Below, in pieces: positions 5,523 to 7,650 of a DNA stretch of 7,650 nt; positions within the stretch are counted from its first letter, which is position 1, and each line of letters opens with the position of its first letter. The notes under the pieces are model-generated. The model ran no database searches and was not told the DNA's origin. It worked only from the letters and a program-made list of their open reading frames with translations. The DNA comes from DAOMOP01 sp035444405 (GTDB lineage Bacteria > Pseudomonadota > Gammaproteobacteria > Burkholderiales > Rhodocyclaceae), in contig DAOMOP010000195.1 in NCBI GenBank assembly GCA_035444405.1, positions 1 to 7,650 on the forward strand, written 5' to 3'. The translations under genes and the position numbers were made by a program.

Positions 5523-6439
5523 GCGTCACGGCACGGCTCCCCGGCAACATCCAGGTCATCGAGCGCGGCTGGCTGTCGTCGAACAACATCGTGCTGCTCG
5601 ATGGCGCGGCCGCGACCGTGATCGACAGCGGCTACGCGACGCGTGCCGAGCAGACCGTTGCGCTGGTCGGCGAGATTCTCGCCGGACGGCGACTCGAACG
5701 ACTGGTCAACACCCACGCCCATTCCGACCACATCGGCGGCAACGCCGCGCTGCAGCGCGCGTTCGGCTGCACCATCGCGGTGCCGCAGGGCATGGCCGAC
5801 GCGGTCGCGCAGTGGGACGAGGACGCGCTGCTGCTCACCACGGCGGAGCAGGCGGGCGAGCGTTTCGCTGCCGACGCGTCGATCGCGCCCGGCGACCTGA
5901 TCGAGATGGGCGGCCTCGCGTGGCGCGCGCTCGCGGCCCCGGGGCACGACATGGACGCGCTGGTCTACTACAATGCCGACCGGCGCATCCTGATTTCCGG
6001 CGATGCCTTGTGGCGCGACGGTTTCGGCATCCTGTTCGCCGACGTGCTGGGCACCGGCGACGGCGTGGGCGAGGCCCGGCGCACCCTCGAGGCGATCGCG
6101 CGGCTCGCCGTCGACGTCGTGATCCCGGGCCACGGCGCGCCGTTCGTCGAGTTCGACGACGCGCTCGAGCGTGCTTTCGGCCGGCTGCGCGCCTTCGAGC
6201 AGGACGGTGCGCGGATCGCGCGCAACGCGATCCGTGCGTGCTTCACCTTCACGCTGCTCGACGTGCGTGCCGTCGCGCTCGACGAGCTGCCCGCGTGGCT
6301 CGCGCGCGTGCCCTTGTACCGCGAGGCCAACGTGCGCTTTCTCGGGCTGTCGTACGATGCGCTGGCCGGCTGGCTGGTCGGCGAGCTCGTGCGTGCCGGC
6401 GTGGCGCGACGCGAGGCGGGCCGGCTGCTCGCCGCCTGA
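5519..6439 (+). CDS. MBL-fold metallohydrolase
   Basis: 306 residues. The metal-binding signature THAHSDHIGG places H66, H68, D70 and H71. Further ligands in order are H143 (APGHDMDALVYY), D162 (LISGDALWRDGFG) and H205 (VIPGHGAPF), which completes a dinuclear metallo-beta-lactamase-fold site of glyoxalase II-like type. About 100 C-terminal residues follow the last ligand. They are mostly helical in appearance and could form a substrate-specific cap. The absence of a signal peptide suggests a cytoplasmic enzyme. ATG 5519 overlaps the stop of the upstream DUF1289-like gene (ATGA) and is preceded by GGGGAGGG (5505-5512). The substrate cannot be read from sequence; thioester or lactone hydrolysis and glyoxalase II-like activity are all possible. 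The APGHDMDAL motif is seen in many uncharacterised members. Confidence 0.9.
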   Translation: MSVTARLPGNIQVIERGWLSSNNIVLLDGAAATVIDSGYATRAEQTVALVGEILAGRRLERLVNTHAHSDHIGGNAALQRAFGCTIAVPQGMADAVAQWDEDALLLTTAEQAGERFAADASIAPGDLIEMGGLAWRALAAPGHDMDALVYYNADRRILISGDALWRDGFGILFADVLGTGDGVGEARRTLEAIARLAVDVVIPGHGAPFVEFDDALERAFGRLRAFEQDGARIARNAIRACFTFTLLDVRAVALDELPAWLARVPLYREANVRFLGLSYDALAGWLVGELVRAGVARREAGRLLAA

Positions 6440-6605
6440 GCTTTTCCCCCGGTGTCCTTGACCTAAGCGGTGTACAGCGGGTCCGGCGCGGCGCACTATC
6501 GCGATCGCCTCGCAGGCGCAGGTCGTGCGCGAAAGGCGTTCGAACACGCATCGACTACACAGGCCGCAGCCAGCGGCCGATCATCGACAGGAAAGGAGGA
6601 CAGCA
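6440..6605. other. 166-base spacer before the ferredoxin gene, structured, promoter uncertain
   Basis: No gene seen. GCGCAC (6491-6496) pairs with GTGCGC (6525-6530) around an inner CGCCT/AGGCG stem (6506-6510 with 6514-6518). GGCCGC/GCGGCC (6562-6567 with 6573-6578) forms a second hairpin. TTGACC at 6458-6463 resembles a -35 box, but no -10 lies at the right distance, so I do not call a promoter. The length suggests that the ferredoxin gene has its own start of transcription here. Confidence 0.4.
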
Positions 6606-6932
6606 ATGCCGAAACCCGAGAAACACGTATTCGTCTGTGGCCACACCCATGCGCCGGAACTGGGGCGCCCGTCGTGCGCGCCCGCTGGCGGCCAGGATGT
6701 GGCCGCGGCGTTCCATCAGCAGCTCAAGGAACGCGAGCTGCTCGGTCGCTTCGCGATCACGCGCACCGGCTGCCTGGGAGCCTGTAGCGCCGGGCCGGTC
6801 GCGCTGGTGTATCCGGAAGGCATCATGTACGGGCGGCTCAAGCCCGAGGACGTGACGGCCGTGATCGACGAGCACCTGCTCGACAACCGTCCGGTCGAAC
6901 GCCTGAAGGTGCCGGCGGACGTCTGGAGCTGA
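6606..6932 (+). CDS. Thioredoxin-like [2Fe-2S] ferredoxin
   Basis: 108 residues, usual for the thioredoxin-fold [2Fe-2S] ferredoxins (Clostridium pasteurianum 2Fe-2S / Aquifex Fd4 type, related to the NuoE C-terminal domain). The cluster ligands are C11 (HVFVCGHTH), C24 (GRPSC), C56 and C60 (RTGCLGACSAGP); VYPEGIMYGRLKPEDV and a C-terminal NRPVERL segment are typical of the family. It is a soluble one-electron carrier; the partner is not evident. ATG 6606 has an almost ideal ribosome binding site (AAAGGAGGA, 6592-6600), implying strong translation. The open frame extends upstream to 6525 but that part has no ribosome binding site or family similarity. It follows the metallohydrolase by 166 bases and is probably a separate unit; a hairpin separates it from rapZ. 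Confidence 0.92.
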   Translation: MPKPEKHVFVCGHTHAPELGRPSCAPAGGQDVAAAFHQQLKERELLGRFAITRTGCLGACSAGPVALVYPEGIMYGRLKPEDVTAVIDEHLLDNRPVERLKVPADVWS

Positions 6933-6943
6933 CAGCGCCGGTG

Positions 6944-6978
6944 CGGCCGTGCCGCCGTCGAAGAGCGCGGCACGGTCG
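6944..6978 (+). terminator. Strong GC hairpin after the ferredoxin gene
   Basis: Bases 6944-6955 pair with 6967-6978 over 12 bp, with one G-U; the core CCGTGCCGC/GCGGCACGG is perfect and the loop is 11 bases. It starts 12 bases after the ferredoxin stop. No T-tract follows (next bases GATGTGG), so it is a candidate terminator or 3'-end stabiliser only. A weaker 6-bp stem (CGTCGG 6988-6993 with CCGACG 7006-7011) follows before the rapZ start. Confidence 0.5.
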
Positions 6979-7035
6979 GATGTGGCCCGTCGGGCAGCCG
7001 GCGGGCCGACGCGGACCCTCGCGGAGTTGGATGAC

Positions 7036-7650
7036 ATGCAGATCGTCCTGATCAGCGGCCTGTCGGGCTCGGGCAAGAGCATTGCGCTGAACGTGCTCGA
7101 GGACGCCGGCTACTACGTCGTCGACAACCTGCCGGCGACCTTGCTGCCGCAGCTGGTCACGCATCTGCGCGGGACCGGCTACCAGCGCATCGCGATCGCC
7201 GTCGACGTGCGCTCGGGCGCGAGCATCGCGGCACTGCCGCAGCAGCTCGAGACGCTGCGCACGATGGCGGCCGACGTGCGCATGCTGTTCCTGAACGCGC
7301 GCGACGACACGCTGATCGCGCGCTTTTCGGAAACGCGCCGCCGTCACCCGCTCGCCAGCGAGGACGTCTCGCTCGCCGAGGCGATCCACAAGGAGCGCGA
7401 GGCGCTCGCGTCGATCGCCGAGCTCGGCCACAACGTCGACACCAGCGACCTGCACCCGAACACGCTGCGCTCGTGGGTCAAGGATTTCCTGCAGCTCGCA
7501 CCGACCGCCGGGCTGACGCTGATGTTCCAGTCCTTCGGCTTCAAGTATGGCATCCCGCTCGATGCCGACCTCGTCTTCGACGTGCGCTGCCTGCCCAATC
7601 CGCACTACGACCCGCGCCTGCGCCCGCTCACCGGCTGCGACCAGCCGGTG
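7036..7650 (+). CDS. rapZ: RapZ/YvcJ-family RNase adapter, P-loop nucleotide-binding protein, 5' part
   Basis: 205 residues to the window edge; the family is about 280-290, so some 80 are missing at the C-terminus. The protein begins MQIVLISGLSGSGKSIALNV, with the Walker A motif GLSGSGKS at residues 8-15. It continues with GYYVVDNLPATLLPQL, FLNARDDTLIARFSETRRRH, HPLASEDVSLAEAI and DTSDLHPNTLR. The C-terminal domain begins with MFQSFGFKYGIPLDADLVFD and VRCLPNPHYDPRLRPLTGCD. In E. coli RapZ binds the small RNA GlmZ and guides RNase E to it, controlling GlmS; whether that holds here is unknown. ATG 7036 is chosen with GGAG at 7023-7026; ATG 7031 is in another frame with an early stop. It follows the ferredoxin gene by 103 bases containing hairpins. 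In many Betaproteobacteria rapZ follows hprK; that gene is not seen here. Confidence 0.95.
   Translation, partial: MQIVLISGLSGSGKSIALNVLEDAGYYVVDNLPATLLPQLVTHLRGTGYQRIAIAVDVRSGASIAALPQQLETLRTMAADVRMLFLNARDDTLIARFSETRRRHPLASEDVSLAEAIHKEREALASIAELGHNVDTSDLHPNTLRSWVKDFLQLAPTAGLTLMFQSFGFKYGIPLDADLVFDVRCLPNPHYDPRLRPLTGCDQPV

Noticed and set aside
6458..6499. Promoter with TTGACC as -35 box upstream of the ferredoxin gene.
   Set aside because: The only A/T-rich candidate -10 (CACTAT, 6494-6499) is 30 bases away, far from the usual 16-18.
5153..6547. 464-codon - strand frame opposite the DUF1289 and MBL genes.
   Set aside because: No recognisable domain and fully antisense to genes with clear metal-binding motifs and ATGA overlaps.
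6838..7605. 255-codon - strand frame opposite rapZ.
   Set aside because: Antisense to conserved RapZ sequence and without a domain.

Overview
The window looks like a chromosomal segment of a high-GC (about 70% by eye) Betaproteobacterium. The protein sequences and RapZ fit the Rhodocyclales (Azoarcus/Thauera-like) best, but this is an impression from protein style, not a computed placement. All genes I can support lie on the + strand. I see no RNA genes, CRISPR array or intact mobile element.

Positions 1-5019 hold the leucine/isovalerate degradation (liu) operon. It contains the 3' part of liuB (methylcrotonoyl-CoA carboxylase carboxyltransferase), liuC (methylglutaconyl-CoA hydratase), liuD (biotin-carrying alpha subunit of methylcrotonoyl-CoA carboxylase) and liuE (HMG-CoA lyase). 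LiuB and LiuD carboxylate 3-methylcrotonyl-CoA, LiuC hydrates 3-methylglutaconyl-CoA to HMG-CoA, and LiuE cleaves HMG-CoA to acetyl-CoA and acetoacetate. The acyl-CoA dehydrogenase step (liuA) would be expected upstream, outside the window.

The unusual part is between these genes. The liuB-liuC gap holds a long imperfect hairpin built of 7-base units, with a perfect 18-base palindrome inside it. The liuC-liuD gap holds a truncated, synonymously diverged second copy of the liuD 5' end, with its own ribosome binding site. It opens a 41-codon reading frame whose stop codon overlaps the true liuD start. An 18-base inverted repeat (17 of 18 pairs) brackets the liuD ribosome binding site and start codon. 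Together these look either like a recombination scar or like a translation-coupled leader controlling liuD.

Positions 5131-6439 are a tightly overlapped three-gene run. Two tandem small four-cysteine DUF1289-type proteins are followed by an MBL-fold metallohydrolase, and both junctions are ATGA. The first of these small genes starts without a good ribosome binding site; the second lies inside a longer meaningless frame and is easy to miss.

Positions 6606-6932 encode a thioredoxin-like [2Fe-2S] ferredoxin with a near-ideal ribosome binding site. From 7036 to the end runs rapZ (P-loop RNase adapter protein), cut by the window edge. Several GC-rich hairpins without T-tracts lie in the gaps.
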